The notes: a model not told the origin generated them from the sequence alone. A DNA stretch of 64,000 nucleotides from Aphanomyces cochlioides (GCA_019828595.1 JAHQRK010000006.1:2666001-2730000), one strand, 5' to 3'; shown: positions 10,506-23,400, counted from the stretch's first letter. A program made the numbers and translations.

Positions 10506-12668
10506 TTACAGTTTAGTGACGCCATGGGTTGTAGCGTCGGGGTCGTGGAAGACCATGACGTTGAGCAGATCATTGTAGAAGTCCTTGAAATATTTGCAAG
10601 CGCGAGTACAATCAGGGTGAAAGTTCGTCTAAAGGATGGATAGTCAGCGTCACGATCCTTTGAAATATTTCATGTACCTCCAAGATCACAGGATGAATAG
10701 TGCATTGTTCATCCCATTCAAGCATAACGTCGACGCCATAGAGAGCGCGGGATTTCTTGGACTTGCCCAAGCCTAGATGATACTTTCGTCATAGATTACA
10801 TATTGGAATGAGCTTACCAAGCGGAGGAGGATGCGCAGTCGCTGCTTCAAAGAGAGATTTGATCGAAGCAAAGATGTTGGCCTTGACGACATCCCAGTTT
10901 TCAGCGGGGTATTCGAGCTTGAATTGTTCTTCAAATTCCGACTGACTGATAATTTCCACGCCATAGTCCGTGTAGTTCATGACCGTGAAATGCTTTTGGA
11001 AGTCATCAAAGTGGTCCATCGAGAACGGTTTGTTGGCAATACGAAGCCAGTAGACGCCGCTCACGTACACCGTCAATGGATCTGTGTCCACGAGCATCAC
11101 TACAGGCCAAATATGAGCATTTACGCACTAGTGAGAGGATTCAAGACGTACCCAAGAAGCGAAAGTCAAACTTGCGCTGCTTGATTAAGAATGGCTTGGA
11201 AATGTACTTGCAGGCGACTTTAGGCCCAGTTTGAGCCAATTTTGCCAATTGCGCCGACGTTGTTGCGATTTGCGTGTCTAAAATATTGAAACTTCAGCCA
11301 AAACTTGCAGATAGATGTCTACCCAAAGAGCGAGCCATGTTCCAAGGCTTGCAAATCCAAACATTGTCAAGACCAGCCTTTTCACGGCGGATGTATTCTT
11401 GCATCAACTCTGGGAATTCCGTCTCCATGTTGAAAGTGAGCGCCATGTACGGTGGCTGTTGGTTATTGTTTGCTCTGGAAAAATTCCTTGACAACTGGAT
11501 TGCAGCAGAGGAATGTTACCGTCGGCAGGTTTCGTAGAGCAAATCTTTGCACGTCAAGATCTTCTCGTTAGGAAATTGATTGAACACGTGGATGTTGGGA
11601 TTGCTGTAGAGCGAGACATAGTCTTTAATGTGTCGTGTGGGCCACACCACGTTGGATTCCGCCTCGATATCCGTGAATTCAAAGCGAGGATCGGTCAAAT
11701 GCTCAAACATGAGTCGAAGATCTACAACATATTGTTTAATATCAACACACCAGGAGCCATGTATAGACCTGTCCAGATCTTGATTGGTGTTGGCAATGGT
11801 CCGAGTTCGACCTCCATGGCAGCTGGTACGGACTCATTGTCGCGTTGGAATTGAGTCTCGTGGACGTTAGCTTGTCGGCGGGTGTAAATTTCCGCAAGGC
11901 GTTCTGTGTAGTGCTCTCCATTGGGATAAAACAATCCACTGCAGAGAGCAGTGCGAATGTCATCGTTGAGAGCAGCAACATAGTTGAGCGAAGCAAATTC
12001 ATCGGCTTCAACTGGTTGCGTGGGCCACAGCAACGAAAAGGCGCATTGAGATGGGATGTGATAGAACGGTGCCATTCGAAAATTGGCTTCGTCATTGTGT
12101 TCAATCGCCGAGCCGAATTCATCCATGACATACCTAGTCAAATCACGGTCAGCCATGCAATTATCCACTAACAGTACCAAATTGTTGCGGCATCTTCAGG
12201 TTTGAGGTGTCCCAGGCGATACGAATTGATATAACGCCACATTGACTTGAGCACAGTGTTGACGCGTTCTTCCGTGCTGGTCGACTCTTCGTCTTCGACG
12301 CTGATTTGCATCAAACCTTCCATGCGTGTCAAGAGCGATGGTACAGTAGTGAGCATTTCTCGTGCTTTATTGTCCTCGGTGGTAAAAGTCCATGCATGGT
12401 CAATCAAAAAGATAACATCTGAGCTCATTGGGTCAATGTCTTGGAGCACAACGGCGTGCAGTTCGTCGTCTTCATCTTTGGCCAATTGAAAGTACACACC
12501 TGCATCAAAGATTTCATCTCTGCACCAATCCATCAGTTATTCCATCTATTTTTTCAATCAAACGTACTTCAATTTATGATGCAAAGATGCCCACAAGTGT
12601 TCAGGCACGTTGCTCGCTCGCAATTGAGCTTCATGGAGTGCCAGAAATGAAGCGTACTCGTCCGCCAT
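10506..12668 (-). CDS. TTLL12: TTLL12 homologue (tubulin-tyrosine-ligase-like 12)
   Basis: About nine exons read from MADEYASF (ATG at 12668) to GVTKL-stop at 10506. The order of conserved blocks follows animal TTLL12: an N-terminal 'FLALHEAQLRASNVPEHLW' helix, 'VIFLIDHAWTF' and a following helix, 'YVMDEFGSAIEHND', 'APFYHIPSQCAFSLLWP', then the TTL-like ATP-grasp half with 'HIKDYVSLYS..VFNQFPNEKILTCKD', 'WICKPWNMARS', 'VACKYISKPFLI', 'DPLTVYVSGVYWLRIANKPF', 'KHFTVMNY', 'ALYGVDVML' and 'NFHPDCTRACKYFKDFYND'. In animals TTLL12 has an N-terminal SET-like fold, is considered a pseudo-ligase and affects tubulin modification. The 'NFHPDC' spelling resembles the TTLL12 variant of the TTL C-terminal motif. 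Introns are short, with GTACGT-like donors, for example at 12567. Confidence 0.93.
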
Positions 12669-13663
12669 CCGTCGTCGCGCAAAATTTGTCAATGGCTCTT
12701 CTGTATCCGGAGATGACCGGATAAGGAATTCAATCCGGATAAATATGATCATCCGGATATTGTATCCGAATCAAATATCGATTATTATCCGGATACTGCC
12801 AGACAACATGTTCGCCTTGGATGAACGCATTGCTTGGAGATTTGTGAACAAAGACGGGAAACTTGACTGTAAACTTTACATTTTTTATCGAAAATCGATT
12901 TTGAGGCAGAACCAACAGAGGAAATGGTTTGATTGTGGCTGTTCGTCCGTTTGTTGGATAAGACCAGGAAGCACGACAGGAAACACACTGTGTGCGGGGA
13001 CAACAAACATGTGGTCTGTATGGCGGTGTGTCGCCCGAGTGACACACACTTGTTTGGCTTGAGTTAGGTAACAAGCTCCGAAAGACACTGAGCTCTGATT
13101 GGGATGATTGTATCATTCTTTCTCGTTTGTATCAACCTTTGTAGTAATTGCTTTTCTTCAAGGATGGAGAGCTTTATCCTCGTCTGCATCGTCTTCTTGT
13201 GAATGAATAATCTCTTTATCGGCCTTGTGATTATGTACTTACCGGTACCATGCTCATGCGTGCACTCTAATCGGATTTAAAATGCTATTTTCGAAGTATC
13301 ACTTTACAGTAAAGTATCAATTTCGATGCCACAATCGTAGACATTTCACATTTGTGAAATTAATACCTCGACTTCTAGCGAGTCGATCCTTGTCATACTT
13401 CACCGAGCTCTTTGAAGTCAAACGTTGAACGATATCCATTTGTTTGAGCGAGGTAAGATATCGTAGAAACCTTGCACTTGTGTTGGACAGTCTGGTCGGC
13501 ATGGCACTGCTTGCGTTGACACTTGGAGAATGTATGCCACGTATAGCAACTGATCCATCCGGATAATTTTGCCGGATACGTTGCACCCCAGGTGCGCAAC
13601 GTAAAAATCAAACACGTAACCGCTCATTTAAAATGACAAAAAAATATTTATCTTGAAATTTGT
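12669..13663. other. Intergenic with repeated ATCCGGAT motifs
   Basis: Between 12703 and 12800, directly upstream of TTLL12, TATCCGG/CCGGATA elements occur about six times, several as the palindrome ATCCGGAT. Two more lie at 13556-13577. No convincing gene is seen; the overlapping short frames on both strands lack motifs. Confidence 0.5.
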
Positions 13664-15943
13664 ATGGAAAATGCATTTTTCCAAGGAACCAGCATCATGG
13701 AGGCAGAGTACATTTTTGGCATGTCAGTGACTGGCTCGACCACTGGAACTGCCGCGCCGGCGCCGCGTAGCTCCTCTACTGGCGCGACATCTAATGGAGC
13801 CGTTGCTGGAAGTGCTTCCTCCTCTTCGACTGCAGCTTCTGCCGCGCAAACGACGCCTGGCGTGCTGAAATATGGACAAACGCTCCGATTGTTTGCCAAC
13901 AGCTTTTACCACCCCACGACTGGCGAGCTTGATATGGGCATTGGCATCTACGACAAGAAGGGAAAACACGGGATTTTGAACGCCGTTCCCCCGCTCGGCG
14001 ATCCCCAAGAGCATCTCTTCAAAGAAGACGAATATCGCGTCTTGGATCCAAGTGGAGTCCATGCTGAAGGCTCAGCCGTCCAATTCGGCCACACACTTGT
14101 CTTGGTGAATCAAGACAATCTGGTCTGGAACAACAAAACTGGTGGTATTACAGGCTACATTGGACCTCGTGCTCGACAAACCAACGGCGAGATGTTTGTG
14201 AGCTTTCATCCGAATCCTAAAGCGCCTGCCCCCAAGTCTCTCTTTATCCGCTACGGCGATGAAATCGTCATTGATGTTGAAGATGCCAACCGCCACGTCC
14301 GAACATACAGCAAGCGCTTGACCAATTTTAAAAAGCCCACCTCGTCGATTCTCGGCGGCTACATTTGCTGTGACGGCAAAGGTCCAGGAATTTCTCTTGG
14401 GATCGCTCACTAATTCTTTGCGGCAGGTCATGACCTCATGTGTACGATCATGCCACCACGGTATCAAGTCGAAAAGGTCTTTGTGCGGGGAAAGACCCTG
14501 ACATCATATCAATTCGGTCAACCGATTGACATCTCGAGCGACAATGCGTCGGTAGAAATTCAATTTACGCACAACAAGAAGCTCGTCTTGCCAGCCGACA
14601 AACTCACAGACATGGCGCTTTCTGGCAAGTCCAAGCACTTTGTCCCGCTCGATGACGGCGCTCCTGGCGGTGTTCAAATGACGCTACAAGTCTCATTGCC
14701 TGATTTCAGCGCTAGCAGCTCATCCGATTCTTCCCAATCGTCAGTGTCGTGGACTCAAGCCCTCGCAAACAAATTGCGTGATACGCCCGTGCATCAAGTC
14801 TCGCTTCTTGTTGTCATTTCGTCAGTCGTAAGCTCCTGGATCTTATTCTTCTCTATCCTATCGGCGTCATTTTCTCTAGATCCTTGCCATTTTGAAGCGA
14901 TCGGGACTTGTCCAGCAGTGGATCGCCGTCGGCTTGGCAGGTTGCATTTGGCTTCCTGCCATGTATTTGCTCTTGTCTGGTGAAAAATCCACCTCGTCTT
15001 CAACTTCTTCCTCTGAAGTTTCGTCAACATCCAGCGACTCGAAGAATGGATCGCGAACACTCACTTTGCTCCAATACGTTCTCCGTGCCGATGCTCCATT
15101 CCCTGATGGCGGAGATGGTGGCCATCACCACGAGGACGTTCCTCCAGTCCCAGAGCGTTTTATCCGCGCTACGAAAGGCGACAGAGCTGCGGCACTAGTT
15201 CGATGGAAAGCGACACTCGCTTGGCGCAAGGAAGAGCACATGGATACGATTTTGAACGAGCCCATGCCGCAATTCCGCTTCATCAAGGCGAACTATCCGC
15301 ATTTCTACCACAAGCGCGGCCACAAGAACGAACCCGTGTACTATGAAAAACCTGGCAAGATCAATCTCAAGAAGATGAAGGCCGAAGGCATCACGCTCGA
15401 GCAACTGCTGCGAAATTCGCAAATGTGCACCGAGTTCCTGTGGAGCGTGATTGAAAAAGACGACAATCAAAAATGCATTTCCGTCTTGGACGTCGACGGC
15501 ATTGGGTTGTCGGATTTCGGCGGCGAAGTCGTGGAATATATCAAGCGATGCACAGGCTACACCGGTGAGAGAGCATGTTGGTTTGGCGCATACTAATGTA
15601 TCGTCTAGGGCCGCATTTTCCCGAGCGCTGTGCTTATATTATCGTGATCAACGTTCCTGGATGGTTCAACATGGTGTGGAAAGTCGTCCAAGGGCTCATT
15701 GACGAAGTCACGCGAGAAAAGATTTCGATCGTTCGTGGCAAAGACAAGATTTATGAAGCACTTGTCCACCGCATCCCGCATGAAAACATTCCTGAAGAAT
15801 TTGGCGGCGGCTCGAGTGGCATTTCGCCCGAGGAACAAATCTTGTACCAATTGCAAGATTACAACAACAAGGTCGAAGGTGTGGAGAACCCCCTCGTGGG
15901 CGAATACTCCCCTCGTCCGTTTGTCTTGCCAGAAGAATCTTAG
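13664..15943 (+). CDS. Membrane-anchored CRAL-TRIO (SEC14-like) protein with N-terminal extension
   Basis: Four exons: 13664-14381, 14427-14827, 14880-15564 and 15609-15943; all junctions keep frame and show GT...AG. The N-terminal ~300 residues begin with a Ser/Ala/Thr-rich stretch, then a beta-rich region ('YGQTLRLFANSFY', 'VQFGHTLVLVNQDNLVWNN', 'IRYGDEIVIDVED') of unknown family. A hydrophobic segment ('LLVVISSV..ILAIL', 'IAVGLAGCIWLPAMYLLL') suggests one or two membrane spans. The C-terminal CRAL-TRIO part has 'RWKATLAWRKEE', 'FYHKRGHKNEPVYYEKPGK', 'SVLDVDGIGLSDF', 'AYIIVINVPGWFNMVWKVV' and 'IPEEFGG'. SEC14-type domains bind and transfer lipids or phosphoinositides; the anchor implies action at a membrane. 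The order is unusual because most SEC14 proteins are soluble or carry GOLD, PH or START partners. Confidence 0.85.
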
Positions 15944-16743
15944 ATATCCCACACATCCTCTCGATCAATGGAAAACGTACTGTGTGTGTGAATAGTTGTA
16001 GTTGTTGCTGAGGAGAACCACTTGGGCTTGTGTGATGCAGTTCATATAGCAGCAGCTTCCTCTATTTCCCTAGTGAACCTAGCTTTGCACAGCTTCAAAA
16101 TACCTGAGGATCGATGTGCATGGACTCTAACGTGACGCAGTCGTAAGTCTCCATGAACAACTGACTCATCAGTTGGAAATATGGGGAAGTCTTGTGCATG
16201 GAAATCATTGTAGAGGACAGCCACGCCCTAGAGGATGGTCAGGGGCGTCGAATTCCTCAAGAATGATCAAGCTTTCATGCTTAGAGTCTGCGTTGAGCCC
16301 GCGCATCTTGCGCAAGACTTGGAGGTCGTGCTGCTTTTTACTCCCTCACAATCCCACGACAGTATAATTCAATATCATATTTCAAAGGTTATTCCTTCTC
16401 AATACATTAATTCTGACAGGTATTTCTGTCAAGCGACCAACAGTGGCGAGTATGTAGTTGTAAAGAGCTACAACGCTCATACTCTCAGCAAAGTATAACT
16501 CATAAAGCTATAATAGGCTTCGTTGAAAGAGCTCAAGATTAGAATATCCTTCTGGTGTAGACTTTAGCTTCTCATTGAGTTTGACATACTCTATAATTTA
16601 ATATTATTAATTTATACAGTATACCAAGTTGTAAAGCACACGTTGAGAGCCCAAACTCACAGGGGACACTGGCAGCACAGCGACGACAAAGTTGGTCTTC
16701 CGCGGCTGCCTTGCCAGTTCCTACATGATGAATCGATGCGAAT
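15944..16743. other. Intergenic, nothing recognised
   Basis: No frame here shows a domain or plausible exon chain. It separates two convergent-looking plus-strand genes and probably holds the terminator of one and the promoter of the next. Confidence 0.5.
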
Positions 16744-18385
16744 TTGATGATCTGGAGTCGCTTTGACCATTTTTTCCACGCTTGTGATGTCTTCTCTTCT
16801 TCGACGGACGATACAATCATTCGAGGGACGAACTGGACGAGACAACAACTCTATCCTTCCTCTGAAGCAGAGATCAAAGCGCTCGAGACTTTCTCGCCAC
16901 TATCCAAAGTACTCCCTGCCTCTCACTTGCTAGATGCTCTTGATCGACGCGCCAACGTGCGTTCTAAACGATGATACGGCAATGATGCATCTAAACGATG
17001 ATACGGCAATGATGCATTATGCATGTGGGTCCGACATCAAGCGCAGTTTGGTTGGTTGTCAAATCTGCTTTGAGGACTTTGACTCGGATAAGATTGTGAC
17101 AAGGATCTGCAGTCGATCATGCCGCGCTGTGGTTTGCCATGGGTGCCTAGAATGTTACATTTCCATGCGCATCAAGTCGATTCCTGTTGGGGTGTTAGCC
17201 AAGCTCGACTGTCCGATTTGTCTGGTCCCAGTGAATCTCATGCGGTGGAAAGCTCGCTGCTCTCCCATCGTCTCGAATCTCGTGGATGACTTTGCAAGCC
17301 AAGTCGCGGCTGCTTGCAACGTGCTTTGCCCCTCTTGCCACAACACGAGCAACGTCCTTCCGCTTCCAGAGACTACGTCAGACAACCCGCTCAAGATGAC
17401 GTCAAGCTTGGTGCAGCAAGTGCCAAAGCTGCGCCAAATTTGCCAGCAGTACTGCCGCCATGAAATCTCCCTCGCCGAGCTCTGCCAGTTCATTCGAGAC
17501 ACCTTTGGGGACTTGTATACCGACGTAGCTAAGCGGATCGTTCCCCTCATTCATGACACGGAACGCCGCGCCGCGTTGTTTCTGCGGCTGACAAGGGAGC
17601 AGCCGTTCATTCGGTCGAGCTGCTGTAATGCTGACATTTGCTTCAACTGTTTGACCAAAGGCCACCACGATGGCTCTCCATGTCGCGCCTTCCTAGCTGA
17701 AGTCGAGGACGTGGCGGCGTGTCCCTCTTGCAGTTTGACGTTGGTCAAAGGCGACGGCTGCGACTGGATTACTTGTTTCTGCGGCATGGGATTCTCCTGG
17801 ACGCCTGAAGTTCGGCGTTACCGATTCAGGCAAGTTCCCAAGAAGGTTCTCGGTGCTTTGATAGCGGTGTTTGTTCCATTTGTCCAGGTGAGACGCCTGC
17901 GCAGGAAAGTGTTGCCTGCACTGAAGCGCCGCGTCAACATTGCAAAGTTCCACAAGCAGTTCATCGCAGTGGCTCAGTTTTTACGAGCCAAAGCCCACCA
18001 TCGCCGCCGCCTGCGCTTGGTATTGCCACAACTCAAAGCCCATGTCGTGATGCTCAACATTACCAAGCACAAGCGTCAAATGCTGGTTGTGTGCGAACTC
18101 TTGCGCAGACGCACGTGGAAACGACGACTGGTCGCCCGCGTTTTGAAGTCTTATGCTTTCCACGACGCCATTCTCCAACGGCGAGAAAAATACTGCGCTC
18201 ACATGCTTCAAACGTCGCCTTGGCTCAAAGCTCGCATGATTATCTTTGTCCAGACGTGGTGCCACGCTATCGCGGCCTACCGTTCAATGATTTTCATGCG
18301 CAAGCAGAACGTCTTGGCCAGTCGACTCGACCATGGCCGCTCGGTCGATCCGTCGACGATCAGTCAAGTCGCTCACGTAACTTGA
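16744..18385 (+). CDS. RBR-type (RING-IBR-RING) E3 ubiquitin ligase
   Basis: The long frame (16934-18385) shows RING1 'CQICFEDF..RICSRSCRAVVCHGCLECYI..LDCPICL', a split IBR region ('LCPSCHNTSNVLP' and 'CCNADICFNCLTKGHHDGSPC') and RING2 'CPSCSLTLVKGDGCDWITCFCGMGFSW', whose Cys in GDGCDWITC fits the catalytic thioester position of RBR ligases. A basic helical tail of about 190 residues follows ('RRLRRKVLPALKRR', 'HHRRRLRLVLPQLK'). I favour a start in an upstream exon in another frame (16744-16956, '..SSEAEIKALETF..DALDRRAN') joined over an 85-bp intron 16957-17041 (AAC|GTGCGT...ATCAAG|CGC, phase 0). That intron contains a 27-bp tandem duplication. Without splicing, the ATG at 16934 gives a 483-residue form with a 9-residue repeat at its N-terminus. 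Confidence 0.88.
16966..17019 (+). repeat. 27-bp tandem duplication
   Basis: The unit CTAAACGATGATACGGCAAT...GCAT occurs twice head-to-tail. Removing one unit would shrink the candidate intron 16957-17041 from 85 to 58 bp, the size usual in this window. Confidence 0.85.
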
Positions 18386-19438
18386 AATCTTCAGCTATCT
18401 CTCTAGAGGTCGCTATCTTCTTGGGCTTCCGAGTCGGCGGTCCGCGAAATCAACGCTGCATTCATCAACTCATGATAGATTTTTAACCTTATATACTTTC
18501 GCGATCATCCTGTCGAATTCTACACGATTTTGAGCCTGCTCAGAGACGAAGTCGGTGGATTATCCATCGACGTAAGAGGCGAATATCAATAGTGGTCGAG
18601 TTGTTGACTTTGGTGGGACTAGTTGAAGCCCCCCCGAGTTTCCCCTGATTTCCCCCCACGAGGAAAGCTTCCTTATTGAAAATTTCAGAGTATAAACTGT
18701 GGATACAGATGCTGGAGCTCAGGTGAATTCCACGGAGCAACAAGTTGCTGAGACGTCACGCGATGGGATCTGCAGAGCGGTCGAGCGAGTGCATTTTCGT
18801 GGCTGAAATGATTTCTTCCAATTTCCAACTGAAAAGAAGTTCGAATTTTTTCAATCTGGCGTTGATTGGATAAGAGGAAAAAGATCCAAATTGAAGTTTA
18901 TTTTGAGCGAGCTCATCAAAGTTTGCTGCTCTCAGCATGGTACACTGTCCACGATGGCCAACATAGTGAAGGAGATAGCACTGAGACCACCGAATGCCCA
19001 CATTGACGGGGATCTCTCGTTGAATTAGATGATGTATGTTAGTCTTTATGGCCCCGAGTCGAGCAGCCTGCCCTGTGCCCTGATAAGCTAAGACCTGACT
19101 CATAGCCACAGCTTGCTGAGCTATCAACTAGCTCAAGTGCTGGCAAATTTTTCAAACGATAGCCCCGATGTCCACGATTTGAAAAATCGCACTTGGAGCG
19201 CTTGGTGTCAACTGTCGATGGGAATGAATTATTCCCATGGCTCTATCGCGCAGCTCGCAGGCACCAACGCGTTTCTAGCAAAACACAGTAAGCTCCAAAG
19301 CAAGCTTCGTATACCCACGGCTTGCTTGGTTCCCTTTTTAAGCCAAAGCTGAAGACCACAGACCCTCACTTCGGAATTTTGCTCAAAATAATTTTAGAAT
19401 ATATTTTAAGCAGATACAAGTTACCGAAACGGCATCAG
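18386..19438. other. Intergenic, nothing firm
   Basis: Open frames on both strands (18756-19127 minus, 19113-19352 plus) have no known motif. The plus frame may contain a 5' exon of the CRAL-TRIO gene that follows, but I cannot show a join. Confidence 0.35.
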
Positions 19439-19439
19439 T

Positions 19440-20181
19440 TTGGAAATTGCGATGCAGCAAGTTGATGGGCGAAACGTGGCGACGAATGTGTTGGACAAGA
19501 AACTGCCGCATTTCCGACTGATTAAAGCGCTGTATCCGCATTTCTACCACAAGCGAGGCCGTGAGAATGAACCGGTCTACTATGAGAAGCCAGGACGCAT
19601 GCAGTTGAGCGAACTGCGAGCGCGTGGCGTTGACCTTGACGATTTGGTGGAAAGCTATGCCTTTATGACGGAATTTCTATGGCAAGTCGTTGAGAAGAGT
19701 GATGTCAAGTGCCGCAGCATCTCTGTCATTGACGTTGATGGTCTTGGTTTGTTTTCATTCAATGCAGAGGCAATGGAATACCTCCGACAAGTGTCCACCT
19801 ACTCCAGTACGTCATCGTGGCAGTCCTCGTCATCCTGATCGCGTCTTGCTTGTAGAAACTCATCACCCCAATCGATGTGGCCATATCTTTATTGTCAATG
19901 TGCCATCGTGGTTTGACGCCGTCTGGCAAATGATCCAAACCCTCGTGGATCCTGGCGTCCGCAAGAAAATCACGATTGTCAAAGCTGACGACGTCCTGGA
20001 AGCTCTGTCGACGCGGATTCCAGTGGAAAACATCCCAGTCGAGTACGGTGGCAAGAGCGAAGGCCCGTCCGATGAAGAGCTCGCACTCTGTGCCCTTGCA
20101 GATTACAATAATTGTGTTCCGGGCAGCGTTAATCCATGCACAACTGAACGATATACTCGAAAGGTGCTTATCTCCCAATGA
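19440..20181 (+). CDS. CRAL-TRIO protein, 5' end unresolved or truncated
   Basis: Two exons, to 19806 and from 19856, joined by a 49-bp GTACGT...GTAG intron. The protein follows the CRAL-TRIO gene at 13664-15943 block by block: 'KLPHFRLIKALYPHFYHKRGRENEPVYYEKPGR', 'EFLWQVVEKSD', 'SVIDVDGLGLFSF', 'GHIFIVNVPSWFDAVWQMI', 'IPVENIPVEYGGKSEG'. The intron position matches that of the paralogue. What is missing is the N-terminal extension, the membrane span and most of the CRAL-TRIO N-helices; the frame opens near 'LEIAMQQVDGRN' without a convincing start. Either an upstream exon ends at the AG near 19411, or this is a 5'-truncated duplicate. Lipid-binding function is expected only if the fold is complete. 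Confidence 0.7.
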
Positions 20182-20413
20182 GCCAGCCTTTCAACACCAG
20201 GTGGGGCCGACTGAAAGAGCCCCTAGAAGCTCCCCAGATGATGCAGGATCATTACAGCTCCTGATCTAGCACTTAGCCGAAAGTTTATAAAGAATAACGA
20301 TAAGAATGAACTCAATTTGTGTAAACCAAGGGGGGTCTCTCACGAGGGACTGGAAAATCGAAGGAATCAAGAGGATTCACGTATACAACTTTGTTGGATC
20401 GTCTTTGCAGGTT

Positions 20414-23400
20414 CTAAGGAGCCTTTGCAGCCGTCTTGGTGTCGTCCAGCTTGGCCACCATGGGACTAAACACCAAATCGGCGACTTGCTCCCAAGTGGG
20501 AAGGCTTCTGGCCTGAGGAAAATAATGAAACAAAGCCCGGATGCATTGACTTGGATGGAGCAACGTGAGCTGCATCATGCGCTGCGGAAACGTAGCAGCG
20601 TTGATTTGGTTTCCCCAGTACGACGTCTGCAACAGTCGACGGCAGAGATCGACATCGCCGTGCTAAACAACGCAACGGTAAAAAAGTTTGCCATGACGAT
20701 TTTGAGCAAGATAGGGTCGTACCAGCGTGGAAAACAAGACGGGGACAAGATCCCAGAGCGGATCCCCAGTCTTGGTGTCGGCAAAGTCAATCACAACCTC
20801 AGGCGTCCACGTAATGGAGCCTTGGTAAACTTTGTCAGCGTTCTTGTCGGTTGTTTGGTCTTCCTTCAGCGCAAAGCTCGTCGTCAATGTCTTCTCCGCC
20901 TAACAACAAACCGTCAAGAAAATCTACAACCAGATATGGGATCTGTACCTGGGATAGCTTGAACAACCTCCATCGAACAGCATGGCTGGTGCCAGTTTGG
21001 TCCCAAGGCTCACACTCAACGAGATCGTTGGCCGTGGCAATTCCTTGCGCTTTGCAAAACTCTCGCAATTTTTTCTTGTCCTTGTCGTCGTCGAGCTGAT
21101 CTAGGAACGAATCGAGGTCGCTAACGCGGCCCAAGATGTTTTCGTCCGTCAAATCTTGATGAACGAACACGACTCGTGTTGCTTTGGAGTCGACCAAATC
21201 ATTGGCATCCGTTGGGATGTACGAATCCAATTGAGCTAAGAGATAGCGTGGCATTTCATTGTCTTGGGCGTGCGCTACAATATTTTCTAGCCTTCCAGCA
21301 CAGTTTGGCTGACACGTACTTGCAAAAAGACCATCGCGGCGTCGTTGCAAGTATTCAATGTACCATTTGAGCGACGAAATCGGTGTCTGGAAAAGTCCAG
21401 GGCGGTCTTTCGGGACCTAGCGACGTACTTTCAGTGAGAATGGAAAAGTTTTCGAGCTAGACAAACCTCAAGGGCATGAAAGGCTGGAAACCACTTGGAG
21501 CCAAGCCAGTCGACGAGTGCATGCCAGCTTTCACGCTTCAAGCCGCCTTGCGTTTTGAGCACTTGGTCGAGCGAAACAAGCTGGGGATTAAAACTCGTCA
21601 CAATGTAGGGCCACCGCCACGTCGAGTCGCCTCGTAGATAGCCCGAGGCGACTAAAGTTGGGGCTAGCGCGACATTAGCCTTGGCCAAGGCGTCGTACAC
21701 GAGGCATTCCGTCTCGTACGACTCGACGAGAAACTCATGGAACGAAGCAACAGTCGCTGCTTGGACATTGTCGCGCTTTGGAAAAGTTGTTGTGAGCACT
21801 GCGGCTTCAGAGCACGTTCCCCAGAGACGATTGAGCGGGCTAAAGAATTTAAATGCCCACAGCCCATGCACGCTAAACGTTGGGTTAACCCGCGACGTCA
21901 ATGATTCAATCGTTCGCGCGGCAGTCCATGGCTTTTCACGGGTGTGTTGGCTCAGCCAGTCGCTCAGTTGCGGTGTACTGTCGACGACGTGACGGATTCG
22001 TGGCTCCCAACGCTTGGCGTCCGAGAAGGCGAACTGAACCATCGCGGCTTCGTCCGTGCATCCTTCATCACTTGGCATTTGGTGCAGCTGAAACAACCGA
22101 GGAAGCGCCGGTAGATTTGCTCTAATGACACGTATTAGCTCTCGATTTACAAGCGGTAGGAGGATTTACTTCTTCACGGCGGCTTCAATAGGCTCTAGTT
22201 GATGGAGATCGCCGTCGCGGATTAAACTCTCGATGAAGTCCGACACATTGTGAGCGTCTAGAGTCAGTCAGATCACGCCTGCAAATTTTAAACTTGGAGA
22301 GAAACGTACCGACAAAGTTTTGCGTGACGGCGACAGTCGTCTCAAGGTTGAGAACGGCGTGCCACCAACCGCTTGGCACTGAAATGACATCACCAGGCTC
22401 TTGAATAATCTAAAGCCACCATTGCCTTTGGAAATACATGGACTTTGGTCTTACTTCCATCGGTTTGTCTTCGTCAGCGAGCGTTGGGTAGACATGGAGG
22501 TACCAATCTAGAGTTGTAATTGAAGGCGATGCGATATCTTCCTCCTAGCAGCGGATTTTAAGCATTTACATTGCCATGGGGAGCTCACGAGCAGTGTAAT
22601 TCCTGGGGGCTGACGGCCTGGAGGATATAGTGCCCAACGCTTTCTTCCAACGACGAGAGCATTCCACGCTGAGGTTTTCACAGGATCGACATGCCACGAA
22701 GCCCCAGATCTACGATCAAACTCTCATCGTGGTGGACACTTCAGCAGTGAAAAACCTAGCAGGGCCGATGACGATCCATCGGAAGTCTGGCCGTGATGCA
22801 GTCGGCAGTAGCGACAATAAGTCTTCTTGAAAGACGCTTGGAATCGAATAATCATCAAGAAGCTCTGGCATAGCAGTTCCAAAGTCAGCGTCAAATATGT
22901 ACAATGGTGTTTCATCGTGCTGGCTTGCAGTGTACGTGGCAAAGTCGGCCAGCGTCATGCGCAACGTCGGCGCTTCTTTACTGACATCTAAGTTGTGGGT
23001 CACGCGGCATGAAACATCCCCATAGCGAGTCACGAGCTGGTGTAGAGTCCATCCTCGAGGTGAATCTAATTGAGAATAGAGTTCAAATGGAGCTTCAAAG
23101 ATTACTACCATGGGCGAACGCTGGCCAAGTTGTCATGGCGTTGGTTAGGACGACAGGTCGTCGGGCAAACTGCGAGAAGAAGGTCGTAGGCGTCACATCG
23201 TCAATCGAAAAGCGTGGTATGAGTTGAGAGACTGTTGAGTTATCTGGAGTAAAGTCGGAGACATCCATGTGGCAGCGACAGTAGCGACGATAGAGAAAAT
23301 CGGACGTGAACGCTGTCGGAGGCATAGAAATGCATGGCCGGCTTGGAAACGGGACGTCTTCTCGAGGATGGTAGAAGACATACTTCCACGAATACCTGTA

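Noticed and set aside
12745..13116. Several overlapping frames of 60-128 codons upstream of TTLL12
   Set aside because: No motif or splice chain, overlap on both strands, and presence of the repeated ATCCGGAT elements.
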